DNA of 44,996 nucleotides from Clostridiales bacterium (lineage in GTDB: Bacteria > Bacillota > Clostridia > Christensenellales > Aristaeellaceae): contig JAAYDR010000051.1 in the NCBI GenBank assembly GCA_012729115.1, positions 1 through 44,996 on the forward strand, read 5' to 3'. Of the stretch, positions 15,760 through 22,996 are shown in pieces; within the stretch, counting starts at the first letter, position 1; each line of letters opens with the position of its first letter. The notes under the pieces were generated by a model. That model ran no database searches. It was not told where the DNA came from and worked only from the letters and a program-made list of their open reading frames with translations. The position numbers were made by a program, and so were the translations under genes.

Positions 15760-15978
15760 TCACCGGGGATCGGGGGGCCCGGTTCGCTGGCCGTGGGAGA
15801 TGTCGTCGCTCTCCCGGTCCTTGAAAATCGCGCACTCTCCATCAACCACGTACCCGCAGCCCACGCAGCACTCCGGCGTCTGGCAGGGCGTCACATGAGG
15901 CCCCCGCAGGATGCAGTTGCGGCAAGAGGGGTACAGGTGGCAGAGCACGCAATTTTCGCACAGGGTTTTCAGCCTCAC
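15760..15978 (-). CDS. Small cysteine-rich protein coupled to the endolysin gene
   Basis: 72 residues from GTG 15978, which overlaps the endolysin stop (GTGA), a common coupling arrangement. It contains eleven cysteines in 42 residues, including CENCVLC, CRNC and CQTPECCVGC, a pattern that suggests two or more zinc-binding knuckles. A longer frame exists upstream inside the endolysin gene but has no start signal. No family recognised. Confidence 0.55.
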   Translation of the reverse strand: MRLKTLCENCVLCHLYPSCRNCILRGPHVTPCQTPECCVGCGYVVDGECAIFKDRESDDISHGQRTGPPDPR

Positions 15979-16880
15979 AGGCTCTTCACCCCCGCGCTGT
16001 TCAGCAGGTTCACCAGGGCCTTGGCGTTTTCCACGCTGGAGCAGGGAATCCACACGCCATAGCCGCCCGTCAGGCTGGGCACCTGGGAGGCTTCATTCAG
16101 ATCCACCGCCCCGCCGATCTGCTGCAGAAACTGGCTTGGCATCCATCCATTGACGCCGCCCCAGAATACCCTGCTTCTGTCGCCGCTTACCTCCAGCACC
16201 TGCACCGTGGCCCCGTAGGGCACGGTGGCCAGAGTTTTGCTTTCCCCGTCGGGCAGAGCCCGCAGGTAACAGCCTTTTCCATTTTGAGTTACCACCCTTG
16301 CGTCATAAAGCGCCATTTGAATGCTCACCTCCGCCGCCTGTCCTGCCGTGCCGCCTTGCAGCGCGGCAATTTTCTGTTCGATGGCCGCTCCAAAATTAAT
16401 CCACTTGGACAGCCCTACGCAGTTCCAGCCTCCATTGATGGCTTTGCCCTTGAAGGTGCTGGCAGCCACCTTCCCCTGGGAGGAAGAGGCATGCACCGCC
16501 GTGGTTCCATCCAAAAACGCCCCCACATGGGAGGCGTCGCCGTCGTTGTCCTTGTATTTGCTGTTGTATCCATCGGTGTGAATAAACAGCCACGCGCCGG
16601 GAGGGACGCTGCCGAAGGCTTTCACGCATTCCGCCACGGTTCCCCGCCATTTGCAGGTCATCCGCCAGTGGGCGTTACTCCCGGCCAGGTTCACCTGGGC
16701 TTTGGTCATGCCGCATTGCATGGCCAGGTATTCAATGAGCCCCTGGCAGTCCATGCCGTCCAGGGTCATTCCATTTGGAACATAGGGGATCTCCCATGGC
16801 GCTCGCGTGGATCTCGCCCGTCGCTCCACTTCAGCCAGCAGCGCTTTGCCGGCGGCCACATAGTCCGTGTTTTGAATCAT
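15975..16880 (-). CDS. Phage endolysin: NlpC/P60-type hydrolase, SH3-like domain and C-terminal repeat
   Basis: 301 residues. Residues about 10-160 form an NlpC/P60-CHAP-like hydrolase with Cys45 in GMDCQGL and His118 in GDASHVGAF, giving a Cys-His pair for peptidoglycan peptide cleavage. Residues about 190-255 are an SH3-like wall-binding domain (RVVTQNGKGCYLRALPDG, VNGWMPSQFL). The last 40 residues (GVWIPCSSVENAKALVNLL) look like a small sporulation- or wall-associated motif. The start was set at ATG 16880, which has AGAGGT 7 nt upstream; a GTG at 16898 overlapping the preceding stop is an alternative. No signal peptide, so release depends on the holin. Confidence 0.88.
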   Translation of the reverse strand: MIQNTDYVAAGKALLAEVERRARSTRAPWEIPYVPNGMTLDGMDCQGLIEYLAMQCGMTKAQVNLAGSNAHWRMTCKWRGTVAECVKAFGSVPPGAWLFIHTDGYNSKYKDNDGDASHVGAFLDGTTAVHASSSQGKVAASTFKGKAINGGWNCVGLSKWINFGAAIEQKIAALQGGTAGQAAEVSIQMALYDARVVTQNGKGCYLRALPDGESKTLATVPYGATVQVLEVSGDRSRVFWGGVNGWMPSQFLQQIGGAVDLNEASQVPSLTGGYGVWIPCSSVENAKALVNLLNSAGVKSL

Positions 16881-16894
16881 GGCCATCACCTCTT

Positions 16895-17119
16895 TCACTT
16901 TTCAGCCAAGTCACACCAGGCTTCAAATCGTTCGCGGATGTCAGCCTCCAGTATCTCCGTCCATGGCACACCGGAAAGGACCAGTAATTGAACAGGATAA
17001 CCTCCGCCGGGTGCACCGCGAGAATCCTGCATACGGCAGAGCTGAACAGTGCAAAGACCATCTCCGTCCCGCCGGATCTCATACCAACGATCGGGCAGTT
17101 GTGACAGTATCAGCAGCAT
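16895..17119 (-). CDS. Small unknown protein translationally coupled to the DGR reverse transcriptase
   Basis: 74 residues. Its ATG lies inside the last codons of the reverse transcriptase gene (10-bp overlap), and its stop overlaps a possible GTG start of the endolysin. The sequence has a WYEIRRDGDGLCTVQLC strand-like start and an acidic helical end (ILEADIRERFEAWCDLAEK). No family recognised. The coupling means it would be made with the RT, so it could be a DGR accessory or just a phage gene placed there. Confidence 0.6.
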   Translation of the reverse strand: MLLILSQLPDRWYEIRRDGDGLCTVQLCRMQDSRGAPGGGYPVQLLVLSGVPWTEILEADIRERFEAWCDLAEK

Positions 17120-18279
17120 GCGTCAGAGTCTCCCTCTGATTGGGCGTGGTTTCGCTGAAACGCGATGTTGTAAGCAATCCACTGCCGTATGGTGTGCCCG
17201 TTGACATGCTCCAATAAGCCGTTGTAACTCGCCATTCGTTGCATGACATCGTCATAATTCCGCCTTCCAGCGGCGTAGTCCAAAACCAGGTGCAGCAAGC
17301 TCTTTTTCATGTGCTTCACCGTGCTCTTGCGCAGGAGCATGTGGGTTGCCCATATCCGCCTGCCTACGAACGGAATCCCGTGAGAGATTGGAATGGCCGT
17401 TGTCTTCTGGTTGCACTTCAGTTTCAATCTATCCATCATGAACGACTGGAGCGCTTCCATCCACATATGAAGTGTATCGCTGTCTGGCGCGAGGATCACG
17501 ATGTCGTCCATATACCGGATGTAGTAGTGGATTTTCAACACGTGTTTTGCGTATTGGTCCACCTCGTTCATCACCATATTGGCTACTGTTTGGGAGACAA
17601 GTGCACCGATGGGAACACCTACGTCATATAGCCGTTCCTCCCGCGCAGTGTCCATGCAAGTGCGTCCATCCGGTAGTCCAAAAGGAGTATGACGGCATCG
17701 GATGATATTGTTCATGATTTGCATGAAAACCGGATCATCCACGTATTTGGACAACACGTCCAGGATCACCTGGTGATCCAGCCGGTAGAAGAACTTTGCA
17801 ACGTCAATCTTTCCGGCAGTATAGGAAGCACCGTCTGGTTTACGTCTGATCTGGTGAAGCCAGTATTGCAGGCGGGCAGCCGCTTTGTGTACGCCCTTGC
17901 CGGCCCTGCATGCGTAGCTGTCATAGATGTAGTGCTTGTCCAGGATCGGGCCAAGCACGCGATAGATGGCTTGCTGGGCGACACGGTCCCGAAAATCCGA
18001 TACATGGATCAACCTGGTTTGTGGAATATGTACATACCGTTCATGAAATAGGCCGCTTTGGTAGGAACCGGACCGAAAAGCATTTTCCAGTTGCGTCAGG
18101 TTCTCATACAGGTCATCCTCGAAGCGCAACACAGAAGCGTGACTGCGTTTTCCTTTTGCGCTTGCTCTCTCAGCCATCAGCAGGTTTTCATAGTCCGTGA
18201 TTTGATCAATCAGGTGAGTCGCCTTGACCATGCACACCTCTTCCGCCGCGCGTCGCATTTCTACGTCGGGTTTTAACAT
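17110..18279 (-). CDS. DGR reverse transcriptase
   Basis: 389 residues from ATG 18279. RT fingers/palm motifs in order: DFRDRVAQQAIY (95-106), KIDVAKFFYRLDH (157-169), the catalytic YMDD at 256-259, and the DGR hallmark IGALVSQ (224-230), which replaces the QGxxxSP of group II intron and retron RTs. It synthesises error-prone cDNA from TR RNA, misincorporating at adenines. There is no maturase or nuclease domain, as expected for DGR RTs. An open frame extends upstream through the TR to 18564, but 389 residues fits the family better. Gene order target-avd-TR-RT is a common DGR layout. Confidence 0.95.
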   Translation of the reverse strand: MLKPDVEMRRAAEEVCMVKATHLIDQITDYENLLMAERASAKGKRSHASVLRFEDDLYENLTQLENAFRSGSYQSGLFHERYVHIPQTRLIHVSDFRDRVAQQAIYRVLGPILDKHYIYDSYACRAGKGVHKAAARLQYWLHQIRRKPDGASYTAGKIDVAKFFYRLDHQVILDVLSKYVDDPVFMQIMNNIIRCRHTPFGLPDGRTCMDTAREERLYDVGVPIGALVSQTVANMVMNEVDQYAKHVLKIHYYIRYMDDIVILAPDSDTLHMWMEALQSFMMDRLKLKCNQKTTAIPISHGIPFVGRRIWATHMLLRKSTVKHMKKSLLHLVLDYAAGRRNYDDVMQRMASYNGLLEHVNGHTIRQWIAYNIAFQRNHAQSEGDSDACC

Positions 18280-18440
18280 CTTGCTGATGCTATTCCGTTT
18301 TCGCGGCGATTGATATTCATGTCCCGTTGTCTGCGGGACAACGGAAGCAGGCTCCTTTGCCTTCAACGCGCTATGCCGGAAGCCGTAGCCGCCGACTCCA
18401 TGTGGCGTGACGATGCCAATAAAGCGGGCATCGGAAGGCG

Positions 18441-18554
18441 AAGCGGGGCGCGCGCCATAGTTCGTGTTCGTGTTAGCGCGGGCGTTGTTGGAGTTCACGT
18501 AAGCCAACCCAGCGTTGGACGTGTTGTTATAGTTGCCGCCGCGCCGGGGGAAAC
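18441..18554 (-). repeat. DGR template repeat (TR)
   Basis: 114 bp, matching the VR at 19035-19148 at 107 positions with no gaps. On the coding strand it contains 26 adenines, 20 of them in ten AAC (Asn) codons, the codon type that gives wide amino-acid choice under adenine mutagenesis. It lies between avd and the RT, with 161 nt between its 3' end and the RT start; known DGRs need such a spacer to prime cDNA synthesis. Confidence 0.96.
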
Positions 18555-18585
18555 TGCGCCGCATCAATCAGCCTGCTCCCTGCAT

Positions 18586-18933
18586 TTACCGCCTGTTGGC
18601 GGGCAACGCCTTTTGAAGTCCTCCAATCAGCCTGCCGATTTCAGAGAGTTTTTCACTCCACACCCGATGCTGCTGGAAGGCAATGTAACGCCGTTTCAGA
18701 GCGTAACCCAGGTAAACCTTCATGCACAGGTTCAAATCGTCCATCTGGCGGACCGTGGTGGCGTTAAAATGACCGTTCCCGATCTTCTCTGCAATCACCA
18801 GCATGTCGTACCCGATGGAACGGATCTTTGGAACAAGGCCGCCGTTTCGTTGCGCGGCCGGAAAGTTTTCCAGCCGGTCATCCATGTACGGCAGCATTTC
18901 TTCTATCTTGTGCTTCAGTGTCAGATCACCCAT
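18586..18933 (-). CDS. avd: DGR accessory variability determinant Avd
   Basis: 115 residues, nearly all helical and basic, consistent with the four-helix-bundle Avd family (about 110-130 residues) that forms a pentamer, binds TR RNA and the RT, and is required for cDNA synthesis. Visible features: LKHKIEEMLPYMDDRLENFP, then KIRSIGYDMLVIAEKI and LGYALKRRYIAFQQHRVW, typical of the family. AGAAAGGAA precedes the ATG. It sits between the target and TR as in the Bordetella phage DGR. No damage seen. Confidence 0.9.
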   Translation of the reverse strand: MGDLTLKHKIEEMLPYMDDRLENFPAAQRNGGLVPKIRSIGYDMLVIAEKIGNGHFNATTVRQMDDLNLCMKVYLGYALKRRYIAFQQHRVWSEKLSEIGRLIGGLQKALPANRR

Positions 18934-18975
18934 GGCTTAGTTCCTTTCTCCATGCGTAAATCAGGAAAGAACGCG

Positions 18976-18997
18976 GGGCCGCGCTTCCGCGCGGCCC
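18976..18997 (-). promoter_or_regulatory. Hairpin downstream of VR, candidate DGR target-recognition cruciform
   Basis: A perfect 9-bp stem (GGGCCGCGC / GCGCGGCCC) closes a 4-nt loop that reads GGAA on the coding strand. It lies 18 bp after the target stop codon and about 38 bp after the end of VR. On the coding strand no T-run follows, so it is not a normal terminator. In the Bordetella phage DGR a hairpin of similar size and place, with a GNRA/GRNA-type loop, is needed for efficient homing. Confidence 0.75.
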
Positions 18998-19014
18998 TTT
19001 CAGTTTTTCAGGGC

Positions 19015-20238
19015 TCAGGCAGGCAGTTCCACACAAGCGGGGCGCGCGCCATAGTTCGTGTACGTGTAAGCGCGGGCGTTGTGGGAGTTCACGTAAGCCA
19101 ACCCAGCGCTGGACGTGCTGCTATAGCTGCCGCCGCGCCGGGGGAAACGTTCATCTGCCGTGAAATGCACATAGACGGTGCCAGGGGTTGTGTCTCCGCT
19201 GATGGGAAAGAGGCCAAGCTCCTTGAGGACATGCGGCACGAAGGGCACATTGGCGGCGTTCACGGCAAGGTTACTGAACGATGTGTTTCTTTGCTCGTTG
19301 TCAAACGTCGGTTCCACTGTGTCCAGTGTGATCTTGTTATTCTGCCATGTCCAGTGCAGAGTTCCTGGCGTTCCAGGCGCTACCAGGGTATATCCGTCAT
19401 TGCTCAGGTTGGGCAGGATGGCTTTCCAGTTGGTGCTGGTGGCGGAAAGGTCCGCCGCAGGATCTGCAGCGTTGTTGTCCTCCAAGATCTGTATTTCGCA
19501 GTTGACCAGGCGGTATCCATAATCCTGCTCGGCACAGTTGCCAACCAGATCCGCAATGCCATTGGGCGTGCCATCCAGCATCCAGGACATGGGGCCGGAG
19601 CCATTGATGGTATGATAGCCTTGGTATCTGCTATCAGCCACAAACTGCGACCGGTCTGCAGGGGTCCCGCCAATGTGCTCCATCCTCTGCCAGTACAGCG
19701 GGGAGGTGATGGGAAGCAGTTCGGCGCTGGTGGTATGCGCAATCAGGCACTTGTATTTCCATCCACGAAAAGTGCGAATCATGTCCACTGTCACCGACTT
19801 TGCAGGCTCCCAAGCCGTTCCATCCCGGTAATCGCAGCCCCAGTAATTGTTCCCTTTTGGGTTCCATCCGTACTTTTTGGCCAGAAGCAGAAGCAGGCCG
19901 CTTTCCGCTACTGTCTTTCCGCTGACTCCATTGCCAAAGGCACGCATGCGGGACAAGAACTGATCCGCGCCCAGAGTATGGCGGGGAGGCATGTTTGGCA
20001 AGCTGAAAAGGGTACCGTTTGCAGTCAGCTCGCATGCCTTGTACTTGCCAATCAAAATCCTGGGTAGCGTCTGTCCATTCACCTTAAATGCAGGGTGGAC
20101 ATGGTCAGGCAGGCTGCTGTCCAGCTCGCTGCTCTTGATCTGCGGGATGGGAACAAAAATGCTGGGGTTTCCGATGCTGTCGTACAGCACCACGTTTCCC
20201 AGCTGAGAAGCCAGAAATTCCAAGGGGCTCTTGCCCAT
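19015..20238 (-). CDS. DGR target: variable tail-fibre tip protein with C-type-lectin/FGE-like fold
   Basis: 407 residues. The C-terminal two-thirds match the formylglycine-generating-enzyme/C-type-lectin group in wording: GIADLVGNCAEQ (227-238, compare the FGE GxxDMxGNVWEW), an RGGSY near 366-370 and a terminal NYGARPA in place of GFR. Residues 364-401 are the VR, so the diversified side chains fall on the ligand-binding face of the lectin fold. The N-terminal third probably anchors it to the fibre. The start was set at ATG 20238 with AGGAGGT 8 nt upstream; the frame opens at a TTG at 20244. Likely role: host receptor binding by a tunable tip. Confidence 0.9.
   Translation of the reverse strand: MGKSPLEFLASQLGNVVLYDSIGNPSIFVPIPQIKSSELDSSLPDHVHPAFKVNGQTLPRILIGKYKACELTANGTLFSLPNMPPRHTLGADQFLSRMRAFGNGVSGKTVAESGLLLLLAKKYGWNPKGNNYWGCDYRDGTAWEPAKSVTVDMIRTFRGWKYKCLIAHTTSAELLPITSPLYWQRMEHIGGTPADRSQFVADSRYQGYHTINGSGPMSWMLDGTPNGIADLVGNCAEQDYGYRLVNCEIQILEDNNAADPAADLSATSTNWKAILPNLSNDGYTLVAPGTPGTLHWTWQNNKITLDTVEPTFDNEQRNTSFSNLAVNAANVPFVPHVLKELGLFPISGDTTPGTVYVHFTADERFPRRGGSYSSTSSAGLAYVNSHNARAYTYTNYGARPACVELPA
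19035..19148 (-). repeat. DGR variable repeat (VR)
   Basis: 114 bp at the 3' end of the target gene (residues about 364-401 of 407). Seven positions differ from the TR (19062, 19068, 19083, 19109, 19118, 19121, 19127) and all are TR adenines: four A to G, two A to T, one A to C on the coding strand. The products are four Asn to Ser, two Asn to Tyr and one Asn to His. The last 27 bp (19035-19061) are identical and GC-rich, as expected for the initiation-of-mutagenic-homing region. Confidence 0.96.
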
Positions 20239-20240
20239 GC

Positions 20241-20390
20241 TCAATTACCTCCTGCCATCATGTCCATGAGTTCGTTAAACTGATCCTGCGTGATTTTATG
20301 CGCCTGTAAAAAGGTGGAAAGGATATCACCCATCACTGCCGGGTCAAAACTTCCCCGTGCAATGACGCGCTTTGCGTACTGATACTCCAT
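20241..20390 (-). CDS. XkdX-like small tail protein
   Basis: 49 residues, starting MEYQYAKRVIARGSF and ending in THR-poor helical KITQDQFNELMDM. The pattern (short Y..G.F start, central FLQAHKITQDQ) resembles the XkdX family of about 45-residue proteins encoded after fibre genes in Bacillota phages. AAGGAGGAGCTCC precedes the ATG, and its 3' end carries the ribosome binding site of the DGR target gene. Too short for firm assignment. Confidence 0.6.
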   Translation of the reverse strand: MEYQYAKRVIARGSFDPAVMGDILSTFLQAHKITQDQFNELMDMMAGGN

Positions 20391-20420
20391 GGAGCTCCTC
20401 CTTTAACGGATCGTGCAGTT

Positions 20421-20831
20421 TTAGCCGCCCTCTTTTTCCAGGGCTGCCTGGGCGCTTTCATACAGCAGAAGCAATATGGCCTCATCGTGTTCTACCACAA
20501 GTTCTGCCGCTTCCCGGCGCTGTGCTGCCGCAGCGAGATAAGGAGCGATTGTTGCCTCCTCCTCCGCTTCCCGCTCTGCTTCCCACTGGGCGATTTCCTC
20601 ATCCGTTGGGTTGTACTCCGGCGGTTCGTTTTCTTGTGCTTCCTCTGCCTGAACATCGCCTGCCGGAGCCTCATCCTCCGGGAGTTCCTCCGATGTTTCC
20701 TCCACTGGAATTCCTTCTTCCGGCGTACCGTTCTCCGGTGGGTTGTCCCCATCCGGGAGGCCGTTTTCAGGCTCCTGCCCGTCTGTGGTTCCTTCTTCCG
20801 TCATGACCACTTCATCTTCCATTTCATCCAT
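20421..20831 (-). CDS. Acidic low-complexity phage protein
   Basis: 136 residues. Residues 1-85 are extremely rich in Glu, Asp, Pro and Gly with little other content and are probably disordered; residues 86-136 are helical. AGAAAGGAG precedes the ATG. It lies between the fibre genes and the XkdX-like gene. It could be a fibre chaperone or an acidic linker subunit, but no family is recognised. Confidence 0.6.
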   Translation of the reverse strand: MDEMEDEVVMTEEGTTDGQEPENGLPDGDNPPENGTPEEGIPVEETSEELPEDEAPAGDVQAEEAQENEPPEYNPTDEEIAQWEAEREAEEEATIAPYLAAAAQRREAAELVVEHDEAILLLLYESAQAALEKEGG

Positions 20832-20849
20832 GCCTGGCTCCTTTCTGGC

Positions 20850-21131
20850 TTATGCGAGGGCAGCCACAGCCGCTTGCAGCGTTGCGATTTCCTTCTGCAT
20901 TGCCCTTATTTGCATCTGAGTGGTCACAGCGAGCAGGTCATAGGCAACGCCGCAATGCTGTAACCCTTCCTCAATGTGGTTCAGGTTGGTGGCGTTTACC
21001 GGAGTGCCTGCTTGCATCACCGTGCCAGGGGACTTGGTGTGGGTAATGCTGCCGTCTGCATTGGTTGTTTCCCTCCAGGTATTGGGACGCTCCACCGCCT
21101 CATCCGTCCATTTAATCCGGTCATATGCCAT
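20850..21131 (-). CDS. Fibre-associated protein, copy 1
   Basis: 93 residues. The first 75 residues are clearly paralogous to the protein at 22319-22648: both read MA(Y/F)xRIxWTDEAVERP, then DGSITHT, GTPxxAxNxNxIEEGLQH and DLL. The C-terminus is a short helix (MQKEIATLQAAVAAL) that could trimerise. Such proteins accompany fibre genes in gut Bacillota prophages; a fibre-attachment or assembly role is likely but unproven. Confidence 0.68.
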   Translation of the reverse strand: MAYDRIKWTDEAVERPNTWRETTNADGSITHTKSPGTVMQAGTPVNATNLNHIEEGLQHCGVAYDLLAVTTQMQIRAMQKEIATLQAAVAALA

Positions 21132-21156
21132 GGTTTTCCCTCCCCTCTTTTTGCAG

Positions 21157-22305
21157 TTATGCCAGGATCACGGATTCACGGATCTGGGCGATAACTGCCG
21201 CTGTGGGCCAGCCTGGTACGGCAATCCATCCGGGCGCAGCAATACCTGCAGCGGTCAGGGATTCCTCGATGGCCGTCTGCATTGCCTCCATCTGTCCCCC
21301 CCAGGACGAAAACAGACCCATCTCGCCTGGAAGTTCGATGGCTGCCAGACCATAATAACCACGCTGGACATTCACCGCACTCAGCAGCTCCAGAATGTCT
21401 GACTGGTGGCTGATGTCCTGGTTGGAAATCACCGTGCCGGGCGTTATGTTTCTGCTCCAAACGAGAGGAACCACAATCACACCTAACGCGCACACGCCGC
21501 TAATCATCTCATGGATGTCCGTCAGGGTGTAACGGATGGTGTGCACTCCGGATGTCAGACTGGGCAACCGGTCCGTCACCGTGCCCCCTTCTCCTGGAAC
21601 AGAGGCAGCCTCTGCCCACGGGCCATCATCCACCTGTCTTTTGAGAGTCATGGCGTCCCCTTCCGGATCCGCTGGGCAAGAGAGGACCACCGAAGGCGTT
21701 TGGCTATGGCAGGCGGCCGTTCCGGACGGCCGAATCACGGTTGGTGCGCCAGGCTCTGTGTTTCCTGACAGCAGCGTGGGGCAAAGCACATACTCGCTAT
21801 AATAGTTCGATCCCGCGCTGCCACGTGTACGCGCGCGAAACTGCCGAAGTACACCGGCAGGGGCTTCTACCACAACCGTCCGGCCGCTGCTTACCTCGTC
21901 GGCTGTCCACTCTCCCCATAGGGAGGTTCCGATGGTCTGGTCCCGCCAGCTAATACCCCAGCCTTGCAGGGTGTTCAGGTCGCCTCCCGCGCCGCCGACG
22001 ATGGAAAGCACTTTGGTGTCTATATTCAGCAAGACTGCCGTAGGTGGCGTACACGGGTCCGTAACGGTCTGATAGTTGGGGGTGACGTTGGCCACATTGT
22101 ATGTGTAAATCCAGCCGCCCGGTGTGGATCCAACATGATAAAATCCATTTGATACTTCCGGGCTTCCGCTCTTCGCATAGATCATAATTTGCGCGCCGTT
22201 TTCATAAAACCCGTTCGTACCGGACGTGTTGTTCGCCTTCTTGTAGACGTAGGCATTTCCTCCGCCAACAACTGTTCCGGAATAGCTGATAATGTTTTGG
22301 GCCAT
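21157..22305 (-). CDS. Phage tail fibre / adhesin-like protein
   Basis: 382 residues, rich in Gly, Ser, Thr and Val, mostly beta. The central part (about 130-270) reads like fibronectin-III or Ig-like modules (GWGISWRDQTIG, LRQFRARTRGSAGS, TSGVHTIRYTLTD). The C-terminus is helical. GGAGAGG precedes the ATG. It lies between two paralogous small genes and upstream of the DGR target, so it is probably the fibre shaft or a separate fibre. Confidence 0.68.
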   Translation of the reverse strand: MAQNIISYSGTVVGGGNAYVYKKANNTSGTNGFYENGAQIMIYAKSGSPEVSNGFYHVGSTPGGWIYTYNVANVTPNYQTVTDPCTPPTAVLLNIDTKVLSIVGGAGGDLNTLQGWGISWRDQTIGTSLWGEWTADEVSSGRTVVVEAPAGVLRQFRARTRGSAGSNYYSEYVLCPTLLSGNTEPGAPTVIRPSGTAACHSQTPSVVLSCPADPEGDAMTLKRQVDDGPWAEAASVPGEGGTVTDRLPSLTSGVHTIRYTLTDIHEMISGVCALGVIVVPLVWSRNITPGTVISNQDISHQSDILELLSAVNVQRGYYGLAAIELPGEMGLFSSWGGQMEAMQTAIEESLTAAGIAAPGWIAVPGWPTAAVIAQIRESVILA

Positions 22306-22318
22306 GTCCTACCTCTCC

Positions 22319-22648
22319 TTACCGAAAAAGTGCGTTATCCAAATATCGCCCTCCCAGATCCACGCCGTCTTCCGTCAGTACGAAGGTGGAGCTGAACTGA
22401 AGCTGTTTCTCCTCCAATTCCCGTGCCTTCATTTGCTGTGTGACCTCCAGCAGGTCGTGTGCAATGCTCAAATGCTGCAGCCCTTCTTCGATGCGGTTGA
22501 AGTTGGAAGCGCTTTGCGGGGTCCCTTCCTGCAGAACCTCCCCATGAGCTTGGGTGTGGGTAATGCTTCCGTCTGGGTTGACGGCCTCTTCATAGGTTTC
22601 TGGCCGCTCCACCACTTCGTCTGTCCACTGAATGCGCTCAAATGCCAT
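22319..22648 (-). CDS. Fibre-associated protein, copy 2
   Basis: 109 residues, paralogue of the protein at 20850-21131 over its first 75 residues. Its C-terminal 30 residues differ (FSSTFVLTEDGVDLGGRYLDNALFR). The two copies flank the 382-residue fibre gene, which suggests a tandem module duplication. The ATG follows a G-rich stretch (GGGGGG) rather than a classic ribosome binding site. Confidence 0.68.
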   Translation of the reverse strand: MAFERIQWTDEVVERPETYEEAVNPDGSITHTQAHGEVLQEGTPQSASNFNRIEEGLQHLSIAHDLLEVTQQMKARELEEKQLQFSSTFVLTEDGVDLGGRYLDNALFR

Positions 22649-22662
22649 GGTATCGTCCCCCC

Positions 22663-22968
22663 CTATGCTTCGGTAATGGTGAAGCGGAAGCGGTATAGGA
22701 TCCCTTCCTGAGCATCCGCCCTGTTGATGCTTTCCGCCTTAGAAGCGATCAGCTGGTTGTTGTAATCATAGAGCTGAATCTCCGTTACGGTGATGTTGCC
22801 AGTCACGGCATGGTCAATGATGATGGTAATGGAAATTCTTCCGTCTGCCAGCAGTGTCTTTTCCGTGATCTCTGCCGGATAGTAGCTGCCTCCCACTCTG
22901 TACTGGGCGCGGGCAATTTTGTTCTTCAGGTGATTCCGCAGCCCGTCCAGCGCCAAAACTGTAAGCAC
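22663..22968 (-). CDS. Phage tail protein of unknown role
   Basis: 101 residues from GTG 22968, which has AGGAGG 8 nt upstream. A longer frame starts at 23007 inside the tail-protein-I gene but has no ribosome binding site. Predicted beta-rich with TVTEIQLYDYNNQLIASK near the centre, typical of small fibre-proximal proteins encoded after tail protein I. No domain named. Confidence 0.65.
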   Translation of the reverse strand: MLTVLALDGLRNHLKNKIARAQYRVGGSYYPAEITEKTLLADGRISITIIIDHAVTGNITVTEIQLYDYNNQLIASKAESINRADAQEGILYRFRFTITEA

Positions 22969-22996
22969 CGTCCATTCCTCCTTGTGTGCGTCTGAT

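Noticed and set aside
17110-18279. Group II intron or retron reverse transcriptase
   Set aside because: IGALVSQ replaces the intron-type motif, there is no maturase domain or msr/msd-like RNA, and an Avd plus TR/VR pair is present.
18310-20067. 585-codon plus-strand frame with an internal repeat
   Set aside because: The repeat is just the TR and VR read backwards; the frame is antisense to avd and the DGR target.
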